A DNA stretch of 56,714 nucleotides from Luteitalea sp. (GTDB taxonomy: Bacteria > Acidobacteriota > Vicinamibacteria > Vicinamibacterales > Vicinamibacteraceae): NCBI GenBank assembly GCA_009377605.1, contig WHTT01000007.1, positions 1 to 56,714 on the forward strand. Reading direction: 5' to 3'. The translations under genes were made by a program, and so were the position numbers. Of this stretch, positions 35,187 through 43,505 are shown piece after piece (the stretch's first letter is position 1; every line of letters begins with the position of its first letter). The notes beneath the pieces were generated by a model. That model was not told where the DNA came from. It saw nothing but the letters and a program-made list of their open reading frames with translations, and did not search any database.

Positions 35187-36302
35187 TTAGGACGCCGGCG
35201 TGACGTATGACCGACGCAGGCGTCTGCGTCGGTCATACGTGGCGTAAGTGCTGAGATGTCGCTCGACCGCCGCCGTCAGACTGTAGAGCTCGCAAGCCCG
35301 CTGACGACCGGCAGTTGGGCCGGATTGCCCAGTGGGTCGTTCGGCGAGGGTACGTTCAATCGCGTCTGCCAGGGGGACGGGATCATGAACCGGTACCAGC
35401 ACTGCGCAGCCGCCGGTTACCTCCGGCAAGGCACCGCCTCGTGCCGCGATGACGGGAAGATTGGCGGCCATCGCTTCAACGGCGGCGTTGCAGAATCCCT
35501 CTGAACTGCGGGAGGGTATGACGAACAGGTCGAGGCAATGAAGCGCCGAATACACCGCATCCCGGTCGGGCAGACGTCCCACGAACGTGACGGCGTCGTT
35601 GAGCTGCAGTTGCTCCACCAACGCCGCGAGCTCGTGCCGGAGCGGGCCATCACCAATCACGGCACAGCCAACGCGAACGTGACGCGCCTTGAGGGTGGCA
35701 ATGGCCCGGAATAGCGTGGCGTGATCTTTATAGGGGACGAGCCGGGCCACGATTCCCAGGACCGGAATACCGTTGGGCCACCGTCCATGCCACGGCGCGT
35801 CGGCGCGTGGCGCTCTGTCGATACGATCGATGTCGACGCCGTTGTATATGACGAGGACCGGTTGACGAAGTAGCCACTGTTCTAGCCGAGCAAATGTCCT
35901 CTTGGTGGATTCCGAATTGCAGATGATCACATCACAGAGTACCAGCGTGGCCATGTTCAGGACACGTCGAAGCAACCCATACGTATAGCGATCTCGGTGC
36001 TCCGTCTTCACAATGAGCGGGACACCGACAAGACGGGCCGAGAGAGCGCCGAGGAACGCTACTACTCCGTGATGGACGTGTACGACATCGGGCCGTAGGC
36101 GCCGGAGCGTCGTCGGCAACTGCCCGACTCGTGACTGGACGACAATGTTTCGCACCTCCGGCGGTGTGGCGCTGGGTCGGACTACGACCACACTGACCCT
36201 CGCTCGATCCGACCGGGACATGGCGCCGGCGAGCTCGAGCGGCACCGACTCGAGGGCGGCGGTAGCGAGGATGTGAACGATATGTGGGTCGACTGCGGAC
36301 AT
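35187..36302 (-). CDS. glycosyltransferase family 4
   Basis: Start at ATG 36302, 2 bp after the upstream stop. VDPHIVHILATAALESVPLE begins the N-terminal Rossmann fold; VVHVHHGVVAFLGALSARLV, IVARLVPYKDHATLFRAIAT, GDGPLRHELAALVEQLQLND and SRSSEGFCNAAVEAMAANLP (the EX7E nucleotide-sugar motif) are hallmark GT4 blocks. It adds a sugar to the lipid-linked repeat on the cytoplasmic face. The last 17 codons form a perfect hairpin (35203-35240). Confidence 0.9.
   Translation of the reverse strand: MSAVDPHIVHILATAALESVPLELAGAMSRSDRARVSVVVVRPSATPPEVRNIVVQSRVGQLPTTLRRLRPDVVHVHHGVVAFLGALSARLVGVPLIVKTEHRDRYTYGLLRRVLNMATLVLCDVIICNSESTKRTFARLEQWLLRQPVLVIYNGVDIDRIDRAPRADAPWHGRWPNGIPVLGIVARLVPYKDHATLFRAIATLKARHVRVGCAVIGDGPLRHELAALVEQLQLNDAVTFVGRLPDRDAVYSALHCLDLFVIPSRSSEGFCNAAVEAMAANLPVIAARGGALPEVTGGCAVLVPVHDPVPLADAIERTLAERPTGQSGPTAGRQRACELYSLTAAVERHLSTYATYDRRRRLRRSYVTPAS
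35203..35240. other. 17-bp perfect hairpin in a gene 3' end
   Basis: ACGTATGACCGACGCAG (35203-35219), loop GCGT, exact inverse (35224-35240). It encodes the YDRRRRLRRSYV tail of the GT4 and lies about 30 bp before the polymerase start. It may slow or stop transcription, or protect the mRNA end, within the operon. Confidence 0.6.
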
Positions 36303-36304
36303 GG

Positions 36305-37327
36305 TTAGTGGATCTTCTGGATGACGGCGCAGAATTGGCTTCCGCCTCGCGGGAACACGCGGCGGGCGAGGTTGTTGCAAACCTGGATGATGCGGTTGCC
36401 TCCGCAGTCACCGAAGTGGCGATATGTGGCCTGATAAACGACCGTGAAATCCGGACCCAAGTACTTCGTGACGTCATCCAGACGCCAATGCCCTTCGTCG
36501 AACGACGATGGAACGCCCACTGACCGCCAATCCCCTTTTGTGCCCACGCCGTAGTCGATGATCCGTCGAATGACGACCGGTCGTAATGGTCCTTTCGTGA
36601 CGCCGCGCTCACAGAGATCGTTGTTGACGTCGCGCCAGAGGCGGTTGTTGCGTTGTACCAGAGGCGATGCCTGTCGCCGGAGGCGCCGCAGAGCGAAGTC
36701 TGTGACCACCGATCGAAGGGCGTAGCCTGCAAGCATGAACGGGGACCACACGTACTCATTGCGCGGCTCGTGGACGAGCATGAGCCTGTCGCCGGTCCTC
36801 ATGACGGACTTGACGGCATCGAGAAACTCTTCGATCCACACCATGTGATGCAACGAGGAGCTCACCAGGATGATTTTGTTGTCATACTGGCGGACGTAGT
36901 CGGCGTAGTCTTCGAACCGCCCAGAGAGCGCTTCGACATTCTCCTGTCCCTTGACATCTGGTCGAGCTCGAAAGCGCTGATTCATGTCGGCGTTTGGCTC
37001 GATGTAGATGAACCTCTTCCAGGCGTTGAACTCACGCCGAAACGCGTCGTAATCGAACCCTTCGCCACCGCCGACGTCGACAATGACGGGCTTGCCAACG
37101 GCTCCGTTCGCGCCAGCCAGACTAGCAAGCATGTGAGCGTACTCACGGCGAATGTCCTCCACGTGGCGCTCGCTGTAGACATCGGCCCAGTACTTGTAAT
37201 AGCTATTGTTGACCTCGAGGACGAACGCGAGAGGGTCGGAGACTAGCGGTCCGTGGTATGTCTCGTACAACCAATCAATTCGCTTCTTGCCGGCGTGGAA
37301 GGTATAGGCTCGAGGTTTCTTCGTCAT
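36305..37327 (-). CDS. SAM-dependent methyltransferase in the EPS locus
   Basis: ATG at 37327 overlaps the upstream stop (ATGA). VIVDVGGGEGFDYDAFRREF is SAM motif I; FIYIEPNADMNQRFRARPDV and IILVSSSLHHMVWIEEFLDA are the later motifs, the last being the acidic/aromatic segment after strand 4. About 110 residues precede the fold (YETYHGPLVSDPLAFVLEVN). It probably methylates a sugar or substituent of the repeat unit. It may sit at the membrane, as WSPFMLAGYALRSVV is hydrophobic. Confidence 0.75.
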   Translation of the reverse strand: MTKKPRAYTFHAGKKRIDWLYETYHGPLVSDPLAFVLEVNNSYYKYWADVYSERHVEDIRREYAHMLASLAGANGAVGKPVIVDVGGGEGFDYDAFRREFNAWKRFIYIEPNADMNQRFRARPDVKGQENVEALSGRFEDYADYVRQYDNKIILVSSSLHHMVWIEEFLDAVKSVMRTGDRLMLVHEPRNEYVWSPFMLAGYALRSVVTDFALRRLRRQASPLVQRNNRLWRDVNNDLCERGVTKGPLRPVVIRRIIDYGVGTKGDWRSVGVPSSFDEGHWRLDDVTKYLGPDFTVVYQATYRHFGDCGGNRIIQVCNNLARRVFPRGGSQFCAVIQKIH

Positions 37328-38214
37328 CACGTACAGCCATAGCGACGCGCTTGTGGCCGCGCCAGCAGCGCCAGCAGGCGCGCCGGCGGAGGAAGTCTCT
37401 CCTGCCATTCCAGATCGCGCTTGAGCGTGATCCCGCCCTGCCGCCGCATTCGATTGCCGGCCACGCCGTGCCCTGGATCGAAAGAGACGCCTTGCTGGAG
37501 ATCGCGATCGACGACGCCCAAATCTACGCCAAGGAACTCTCCGAGCTCCGCAAGAACCTCCGTAGGGGACCGCGTAAAATCTTCATAGCGAACGAGCTTG
37601 GATGCGGACGGGTCGAACCGCCGCCTGGTCCGGTCGGCGACGTAGTTCGAGAACATCCAACCGGCGAGCCCGCGCGCCATTCCACCGTAGGGGCGTCCGA
37701 TGCCGCGTCCCTCCAACCCGCGGTTGCTGCCTCTGCCCACCGACCACATCACAGCCCGAGGGTCCCGGACGACGTGCAGGATTTTGACCGGCACTCCTAG
37801 GCACTCAGCGAGAATCGGCAGTCGATTGGCAGCCAGACGACTGCTCTTCGTTGAATCGACGAGAATGGGCCGCCCGGTGACCTCCAGGATGGCGCGGCAA
37901 ACGGTCTGCCACAATGCGACATACTGCTCGAGGTCTGCGCGCGTGCCGAAGAGACGCTCGGCCTCCAGTGTCAGTTTGGCGGCCTGGCTGAGCGTCAAAC
38001 CGGGATGCGAGTTGGCCACGCGTGAAACGACAGGTGCCCAAACCGGGCATGCTGAAAGCGGCTGGCCGCACGAGCAGGGCCTGTCAGTCAAGCTCGCGCG
38101 GAACAGCCAGGTCAATTCGCCGGCGCCGAAGATCTGCGGATGGTTGCCGAGCACGATATCCAACAGCGTCGATCCGCTCCGGCCGTAACCGGCAACGTAG
38201 ACGAGCTGCCTCAT
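37327..38214 (-). CDS. sulfotransferase-family protein (EPS)
   Basis: ATG at 38214 overlaps the flippase stop (ATGA). VYVAGYGRSGSTLLDIVLGN is the 5'-phosphosulfate-binding loop of PAPS sulfotransferases, and LHVVRDPRAVMWSVGRG is the 3'-phosphate-binding block. KLVRYEDFTRSPTEVLAELG is a further family segment. It should transfer sulfate from PAPS to a sugar hydroxyl. The product begins MRQLVYVAG, so it has no signal or anchor and acts in the cytoplasm before flipping. Cys-rich PCSCGQPLSACPVW is common in this subgroup. Confidence 0.85.
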   Translation of the reverse strand: MRQLVYVAGYGRSGSTLLDIVLGNHPQIFGAGELTWLFRASLTDRPCSCGQPLSACPVWAPVVSRVANSHPGLTLSQAAKLTLEAERLFGTRADLEQYVALWQTVCRAILEVTGRPILVDSTKSSRLAANRLPILAECLGVPVKILHVVRDPRAVMWSVGRGSNRGLEGRGIGRPYGGMARGLAGWMFSNYVADRTRRRFDPSASKLVRYEDFTRSPTEVLAELGEFLGVDLGVVDRDLQQGVSFDPGHGVAGNRMRRQGGITLKRDLEWQERLPPPARLLALLARPQARRYGCT

Positions 38215-39590
38215 TTGTCCGGCTCCACGAGTGGACGGCGCTCGCTCGCCTGTACCCACACACCTACGCTCGCAGATTCCGGTGACGTGTGGCCATGTCG
38301 CGTCGATTCCAAACGAGAGTCCCGCAGCCGAGACCTCTTGCGCTCACCGGCGGTACACACGACGAGGAATCCACTGGACAGCAGGAGATCGAGGATTTCC
38401 GTCAAGAGCACCGACCAGGCAGCGCCCATGAGGCCCCAGGTCGGGACCAGCAGGTATGCGAAGAGCGCCAGGCAGCTCGCGTCCAAGATCGCCATTGACA
38501 ACTGAATCCAAAAGTTCCTGAGGGCGGTCAACGCCGTGTGAAAGGCCTGGCCAAGCAGGTGGATGGCAAAGGCAGCGGCGAGACAAACCAGCACGTTGAC
38601 ATGCGAGGCATATTCGGGCGTATAGAGGAGTGTCAACAACGGTCGTCCTGCCAGATAGGCGATGACGACGCCGCTGATCCCAAGGAGACTGTAGACGACG
38701 ATTGCTTTGCCGAGCAGGCGGAAATATTCCGGCAGGTTCCGTGTGGCGTACAGGATTGCGAATCGCGGGATGGCGGAGTGCACGAGGGCCCGATTCGCCG
38801 TGTCACCGGCGACGGTGAGATAGGCCAGCCCTCCGTAGATGCCCAGGGCGTGAACGCCGAGATAGGACTGGATGAAGTACCTAGGCATGCTCGATCGTAG
38901 TGAAATGAGCCCGGTCGCGACACCAAACGGAAGCGACAGCCATCCTAGACTCAGCAATCGCCTGGGCCGCCTCCACGCTGCTCTGAGTCCTGGGAGAGAT
39001 ATCGTCTGGAACTGGAGCACAGCGGGGATGTCGAACGCGGCCAGAGTAATGCCGTGCGCGACGACAACGCCAAGGAGGGCCCAATGGAGGTCGCCGGTAA
39101 GCACGACGCCAACGATCATTGCAATCAGGAGCAATGGCCCTTTGCGTATCTGCGACTGCGCAATGCGGTCCATGCGTTCATGCTGTTGTAATGAGCCGTA
39201 GATCAGGTCGGCAAAAGACTCCAATGCCTTGGCGATGCCAACGAGCAGAATCACGAAATCCACTCGGAACCCATCGTGGCGGCCGACGGCAATGGCTGTG
39301 ATGACGAGCAGGGCCACGAGCGTGGTGAAGAGTCTCACCGCAAAGTAGTCGCCGAACTCGTACTCCGCCGACGCGTCGGTGGCCTGAACTTTGCGAAGCT
39401 GCAGATTGGCGAACATGACGATCGGCGCGCAGACTGCGAGCGCGAAGACGTAGTCGCCGACCATGGAAGGTGGGCCCGTCTTGGCGAGCGCGGCGATCAT
39501 TCCCCATTGACAGCCGTTATAGACAACGGTGGCGACGAACATCCACCCGAGGTTCTTGCGGAGCGACAGCCTCGCGGATTCTGGCGGCAT
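38211..39590 (-). CDS. wzx: Wzx-type polysaccharide flippase
   Basis: 459 residues with some twelve hydrophobic segments in the MOP-superfamily pattern: LRKNLGWMFVATVVYNGCQW at the N-terminus, LGWLSLPFGVATGLISLRSS in the middle and LLTEILDLLLSSGFLVVCTA near the end. It moves lipid-linked repeat units to the periplasmic face for polymerisation. The C-terminal 50 residues are hydrophilic. The upstream permease gene ends 15 bp before the start. Confidence 0.85.
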   Translation of the reverse strand: MPPESARLSLRKNLGWMFVATVVYNGCQWGMIAALAKTGPPSMVGDYVFALAVCAPIVMFANLQLRKVQATDASAEYEFGDYFAVRLFTTLVALLVITAIAVGRHDGFRVDFVILLVGIAKALESFADLIYGSLQQHERMDRIAQSQIRKGPLLLIAMIVGVVLTGDLHWALLGVVVAHGITLAAFDIPAVLQFQTISLPGLRAAWRRPRRLLSLGWLSLPFGVATGLISLRSSMPRYFIQSYLGVHALGIYGGLAYLTVAGDTANRALVHSAIPRFAILYATRNLPEYFRLLGKAIVVYSLLGISGVVIAYLAGRPLLTLLYTPEYASHVNVLVCLAAAFAIHLLGQAFHTALTALRNFWIQLSMAILDASCLALFAYLLVPTWGLMGAAWSVLLTEILDLLLSSGFLVVCTAGERKRSRLRDSRLESTRHGHTSPESASVGVWVQASERRPLVEPDK

Positions 39591-39605
39591 CTGGTCTTGC
39601 GCGAC

Positions 39606-41378
39606 CTATTTGGCCCAGAAGACAGCCGAGGTCGTCACGAGCACGACAAGAACGAGCAGGCTCAGCGGCAAGCCGAGACGGGCGTAGTCGCCGAACCGGT
39701 ACCCACCAGGCCCATAGACCATCGTGTTCGTCTGGTACCCGAGAGGAGAGAGGAACGACAGCGAAGCAGCAATGGCCACCACGATCGCGAAGAGGCGCGG
39801 CTCTTCTCCAACGCGGCTCGCGGTGGCCATCGCAATCGGAAACATCAGAACTGCGGCGGCGTTGTTGGTAATGACTTCCGTGAAGAGCACGGTTGTCACG
39901 GCAATGGCGAGCAAGAGACCCAGCGTCCCCCAGCCGTCGAACGTCAAGACGATGAGCTGGGCGACCACCTCGGCGAGACCGGAGGTTGTCACAGCCGCGC
40001 CGAGACCGAAGGCGGCGGCGATGACGACGAGCACCTCGATGTTCACCGCGCTGCGGGCCTCGGCAGGCGTCATGACCCGAAAGGCCACGAGCGCCAGAGC
40101 CCCAGCCAGGGACGCCTGGACGATGGAAAACAGGCCCGTGGCTGCCGTGAGGACGATGCCCACCGTAATGGCGCCGACCAACGCCGCCTGTCGGGGCGTG
40201 GTCGGTGGCGGAGCGCCGTCCAGTCTGGAGACCAACAGGAAATCATTGCGATCTCGCCAGCGACTCCGAAATCCCGCATCGGCGAGCAGGAGCAGTGTGT
40301 CCCCCGGCTTCAACACGACGTCGCCCAGCTTTGCGCGTACCCGCGCGCCGGCTCGATGGATCGCCAGGACCGCAGCCTGGTAACGCGCACGGAACCCAGA
40401 TTCTCTGAGGCTTTTCCCTGCCAGCGGTGAGGCCTCGCTGACGACCGCTTCGAAGAACGACGTGTTCGGGCCGGCGACGAACGCCGCATGCTGCTGCTCG
40501 GTCGAGACCAGCCCCCTGGTCGACTGCAAGTCGGCCACGAGGTCCGCCCGTCCCACGAACATGAGCCGGTCTCCGCCGTGCAAGGTCGTATCCGGCGACA
40601 CCGGTGCGATGAACTCACCTTCTCGTTGCACCTCGACGAGGAAGACGCCGTGCAGATGCCGAAGCCCCGCTTGTTCGACGGTGCGGCCGTGCAACGGACC
40701 GCCCGGGGCCACGTTCATGCTGACCGCGAACTCGCGGATATCTTCCTCGAACTGCTGGCTGGCGGTCCGTCGGTCAGGCAGGAGGATCGGCGCCAGCATG
40801 AGGAGCGCGACAAGGCCCACACAGGCAACCGGAAGGCCGACCGGGCTGATCTCGAAGATCCCCAACGGGGCCTGCCCATCGGCCTGCAGCAGCCCCGACA
40901 CGACAATGTTGGTGGACGTACCGAGCACCGTGACCGTCCCGCCAAGAATCGCGGCAAACGACAAGGGCATGAGAAATCGGGACACTGGTTGGCCCCGCCG
41001 GCTTGCCCATGCGGCCACCTGCGGCGCCAGCATCGCGACGATCGGCGTGTTGTTCAAGAAGGCGGATGCGCAGGCTGCCGGGATGAGGAGCCGCGCCAAG
41101 CCGACACGAGCGCCGTCCCCGCTTCCAAGAGCTGCCGTGATGAGCGGCTGAAGGGCGCCCGTCTTCTCGATCGCGCGGGCGAGCACGTAGAGCGCCCCTA
41201 CGGTGAGCGGCGCCGGGTTGCTGAAACCAGCGAATGCCTCGTCGACAGTGACGACCTCCACCAGTAAGAGCACCACTATGGCTCCCAAGACCACCGCGGC
41301 CGGCGCGGCGACGTCCCGGACGAGCGCGACGATTGTCGAAACGAGAACCGCAAGAGTGAACCATGCTTCCCAGGTCAT
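39606..41378 (-). CDS. SLC13 family permease with two TrkA-C domains
   Basis: ATG at 41378 overlaps the HAD stop. Two halves of membrane helices (AWFTLAVLVSTIVALVRDVA; VVLTAATGLFSIVQASLAGA) flank a cytoplasmic insert at about 200-375 with two RCK_C/TrkA-C-like domains (ADLQSTRGLVSTEQQHAAFV; GDVVLKPGDTLLLLADAGFR). Anion-pocket motifs FLNNTPIVAMLAP and VLGTSTNIVVSGLL, and ITNNAAAVLMFPIAMATASR in the second half, fit the divalent-anion/Na+ symporter family. This architecture is shared with SAC1/SLT-type sulfate transporters. Lying beside two sulfotransferases, sulfate is the likely substrate. Confidence 0.85.
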   Translation of the reverse strand: MTWEAWFTLAVLVSTIVALVRDVAAPAAVVLGAIVVLLLVEVVTVDEAFAGFSNPAPLTVGALYVLARAIEKTGALQPLITAALGSGDGARVGLARLLIPAACASAFLNNTPIVAMLAPQVAAWASRRGQPVSRFLMPLSFAAILGGTVTVLGTSTNIVVSGLLQADGQAPLGIFEISPVGLPVACVGLVALLMLAPILLPDRRTASQQFEEDIREFAVSMNVAPGGPLHGRTVEQAGLRHLHGVFLVEVQREGEFIAPVSPDTTLHGGDRLMFVGRADLVADLQSTRGLVSTEQQHAAFVAGPNTSFFEAVVSEASPLAGKSLRESGFRARYQAAVLAIHRAGARVRAKLGDVVLKPGDTLLLLADAGFRSRWRDRNDFLLVSRLDGAPPPTTPRQAALVGAITVGIVLTAATGLFSIVQASLAGALALVAFRVMTPAEARSAVNIEVLVVIAAAFGLGAAVTTSGLAEVVAQLIVLTFDGWGTLGLLLAIAVTTVLFTEVITNNAAAVLMFPIAMATASRVGEEPRLFAIVVAIAASLSFLSPLGYQTNTMVYGPGGYRFGDYARLGLPLSLLVLVVLVTTSAVFWAK

Positions 41379-42055
41379 CCCTTGAATGTCAGCATGCGCT
41401 TGATCGATTCGAGTACCCCAGACCCGTTCTTGAGATCGTCCAGGCACTCCAGCATTGTGACCGCGTCTCCGATCGAGGAGACGACCTTGACGCCAAGGCG
41501 CGTCGCGGACGGTAGAGCTTCCTCACGGACACTGTCCCGAACCAAGATCGCTCTGGCCTGTGACTCTACGGCCACGTCGACGGCCTTGTCGAGCTGATCG
41601 TCGACGACCGCATCGAGCGTCAGCGCCTCTGCGACTTTGCCCCGCGAGCCTGTCACCACAAATACGCTCGGGCGGGCGAAGCCGTGCGCTTCGAGCCAGT
41701 GCTGGGTCTGAGTCTGGGTGGTGTCACCGGCTGTGGGTGGGCGAGTCGTGATGAAAATGACCTCCCAGCGGCGAGCGTGGGCGGTCGCCGCGATGCGCGC
41801 GACAATGCCGGCCTCGGTCTCGGCCAGGCACGTCCAAAAATTCTCAGTACGCTCCACCTGTCCCCAGAGCTCGGACTGCTGGCGAGCCGTCAGGGCATCC
41901 AGTGCCGGCGGCACGCCGCCGCCCAGCCTTGGGTCGCCGTTGCCTCGATCGCCCGGCTCGTCGGAAGTCCCAAACAACTCGCTGGCTATCTGCACAACCG
42001 CCGCATCCATATCGGCAAGCGTCCCGTCGAGGTCAAAGGCGACGCGCAGGGCCAT
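41375..42055 (-). CDS. HAD-superfamily phosphatase (5'-nucleotidase-like)
   Basis: ATG at 42055 (an alternative is 42073), overlapping the upstream gene by 23 bp. VAFDLDGTLADMDAAVVQIA carries the DxDGT nucleophile motif; WEVIFITTRPPTAGDTTQTQ holds motif II (T), KVAEALTLDAVVDDQLDKAV motifs III-IV. The layout matches the NT5C/deoxy-nucleotidase branch. In this operon it may hydrolyse a nucleotide by-product, for example 3',5'-ADP left by PAPS sulfotransferases, or a sugar phosphate; the sequence does not decide. Confidence 0.75.
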   Translation of the reverse strand: MALRVAFDLDGTLADMDAAVVQIASELFGTSDEPGDRGNGDPRLGGGVPPALDALTARQQSELWGQVERTENFWTCLAETEAGIVARIAATAHARRWEVIFITTRPPTAGDTTQTQTQHWLEAHGFARPSVFVVTGSRGKVAEALTLDAVVDDQLDKAVDVAVESQARAILVRDSVREEALPSATRLGVKVVSSIGDAVTMLECLDDLKNGSGVLESIKRMLTFKG

Positions 42056-43505
42056 GAGGTTTCTTCTCGTCATTGGCCGCAGAGCGACCCACTGCGCGCC
42101 TCCGGGTGCCAGCCGGTGCGACGGCAATCGCACACAGCACGGCAAAGAGCACGGCATTGCCGGGCATCTGGAGGCTGAATTCGACAACTTCCTGAACACC
42201 AATCGCGAGCAGGCCCGTGGCCGCACCCACTCGTGTCCAGTACGTGACACCAAGGTCGCCACGCCTTGCGTGCTCGGCAAATCGTGATCTCATCTCGTGA
42301 ATGAGGATCACCATGAGCGCCAGAAGGGGAAGCGCAACCAGCACACCCCCTTCTGCGGCCAACTGCAGCCAATCGTTGTGTGCGGCGGTCACGTTGTTGT
42401 CCGCCATGGCCCGCTGGTAGAAGATGTTCGCCGCGCTGAACGTCGCAAGACCCGTCCCGGTCCAGACGAAATCACGCAACATCGTCAGCGTATCACCCCA
42501 GATGGCCAGACGGCCACTGATAGAAGCCGTGTCCGCCTGCGCGAACCGTGCGGCGATCCCATCGATACCCGCCCAGCTCACGATGGTGGCGATGAGTCCC
42601 GCCATATACGCCAGTCGAATCGAGCGTCGCGCCGGCGCGGGCTGCCGACGCGCGATCATGACGATGGTGACGAGCACTGCACACGCAAACGCCGCGACAC
42701 CGGAGCGAGAGAGGGTCAACACGAGCGACAAGCCCATCGCGACGACGGCAAAACTGACGAGCACCACTCTGCTGCCTTCAGGCGTTGAGAGCCAAAGGAA
42801 GCGCTCTCGCGCAGCGAGCCTTTCACGGGGGAGCGTGCGGCTCAGCAATCCAAGGAGGTGTCCCATCGTCAATGGCAGGGCCATCAGCATCCAGCCGGCA
42901 AAGTGGTTCCGATTGACGAACGGTCCGAACGGATTTCTCCCTTCGAGCGGCATCCAGAAGCCGTAAATCCTTCCAGTGTACGTCGCCTTTTGAACGATCG
43001 CGATGATGGCGAGTGCTGCACCTAGCATGGCAATACTCAGCACGAGCCGCCTGAGCGTTGAACGCGAGAGCCCACTAGTGGTTCCGAGCAGCAGCAGACC
43101 AAGGCCGAGAAGGAAACTGAGCGCCCTCTCGGTCTGGTCGGGACGAATGCTGAGCGCATGATAGACCTCTGCGCTGCTCGCGACGCCCAGGCGATAGGTC
43201 AGGTCGTACTGCATGAGCACGGCGTGCGCTCCTGGGCTCAGGATTTCGAGGACTTGCCAGCGCAGGGGCGCGAGCTGCACGAGGATGGCGAGCAGTACGC
43301 ACCCCAACCCTCCCACCAGGCTCCATCGGATAGGTGCCGAAGCTTGTAGGAGCCCCCATAAGCCGCACACGGCTGTGGCGAGCACAAGGGGGCGATAGGC
43401 CCACGGATAGACGGCTCCAAATGCCAGCGCTCCCCACGCCAGCGTGAGAACGAGCGCCACGAGCCACGCCGTGCTAGCACCTCGCCGCTCGATCAAGCTG
43501 TTCAT
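42033..43505 (-). CDS. O-antigen ligase/polymerase family protein (Wzy_C)
   Basis: 490 residues with about 12 hydrophobic segments and the periplasmic loop block GPFVNRNHFAGWMLMALPLT (the conserved FVNRNHFA), LVLTLSRSGVAAFACAVLVT and GTGLATFSAANIFYQRAMAD, then AAHNDWLQLAAEGG, all typical of the PF04932 family. It joins polysaccharide repeats or transfers glycan to an acceptor. ATG at 43505 overlaps the dehydratase stop by 4 bp. It differs from the other polymerase-like protein (33747-35174). Confidence 0.85.
   Translation of the reverse strand: MNSLIERRGASTAWLVALVLTLAWGALAFGAVYPWAYRPLVLATAVCGLWGLLQASAPIRWSLVGGLGCVLLAILVQLAPLRWQVLEILSPGAHAVLMQYDLTYRLGVASSAEVYHALSIRPDQTERALSFLLGLGLLLLGTTSGLSRSTLRRLVLSIAMLGAALAIIAIVQKATYTGRIYGFWMPLEGRNPFGPFVNRNHFAGWMLMALPLTMGHLLGLLSRTLPRERLAARERFLWLSTPEGSRVVLVSFAVVAMGLSLVLTLSRSGVAAFACAVLVTIVMIARRQPAPARRSIRLAYMAGLIATIVSWAGIDGIAARFAQADTASISGRLAIWGDTLTMLRDFVWTGTGLATFSAANIFYQRAMADNNVTAAHNDWLQLAAEGGVLVALPLLALMVILIHEMRSRFAEHARRGDLGVTYWTRVGAATGLLAIGVQEVVEFSLQMPGNAVLFAVLCAIAVAPAGTRRRAVGRSAANDEKKPHGPARRL

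Noticed and set aside
39276-40430. 384-codon plus-strand open frame
   Set aside because: Opposite the flippase and SLC13 genes; composition dominated by Arg, Glu, His and Gln as in mirror frames.
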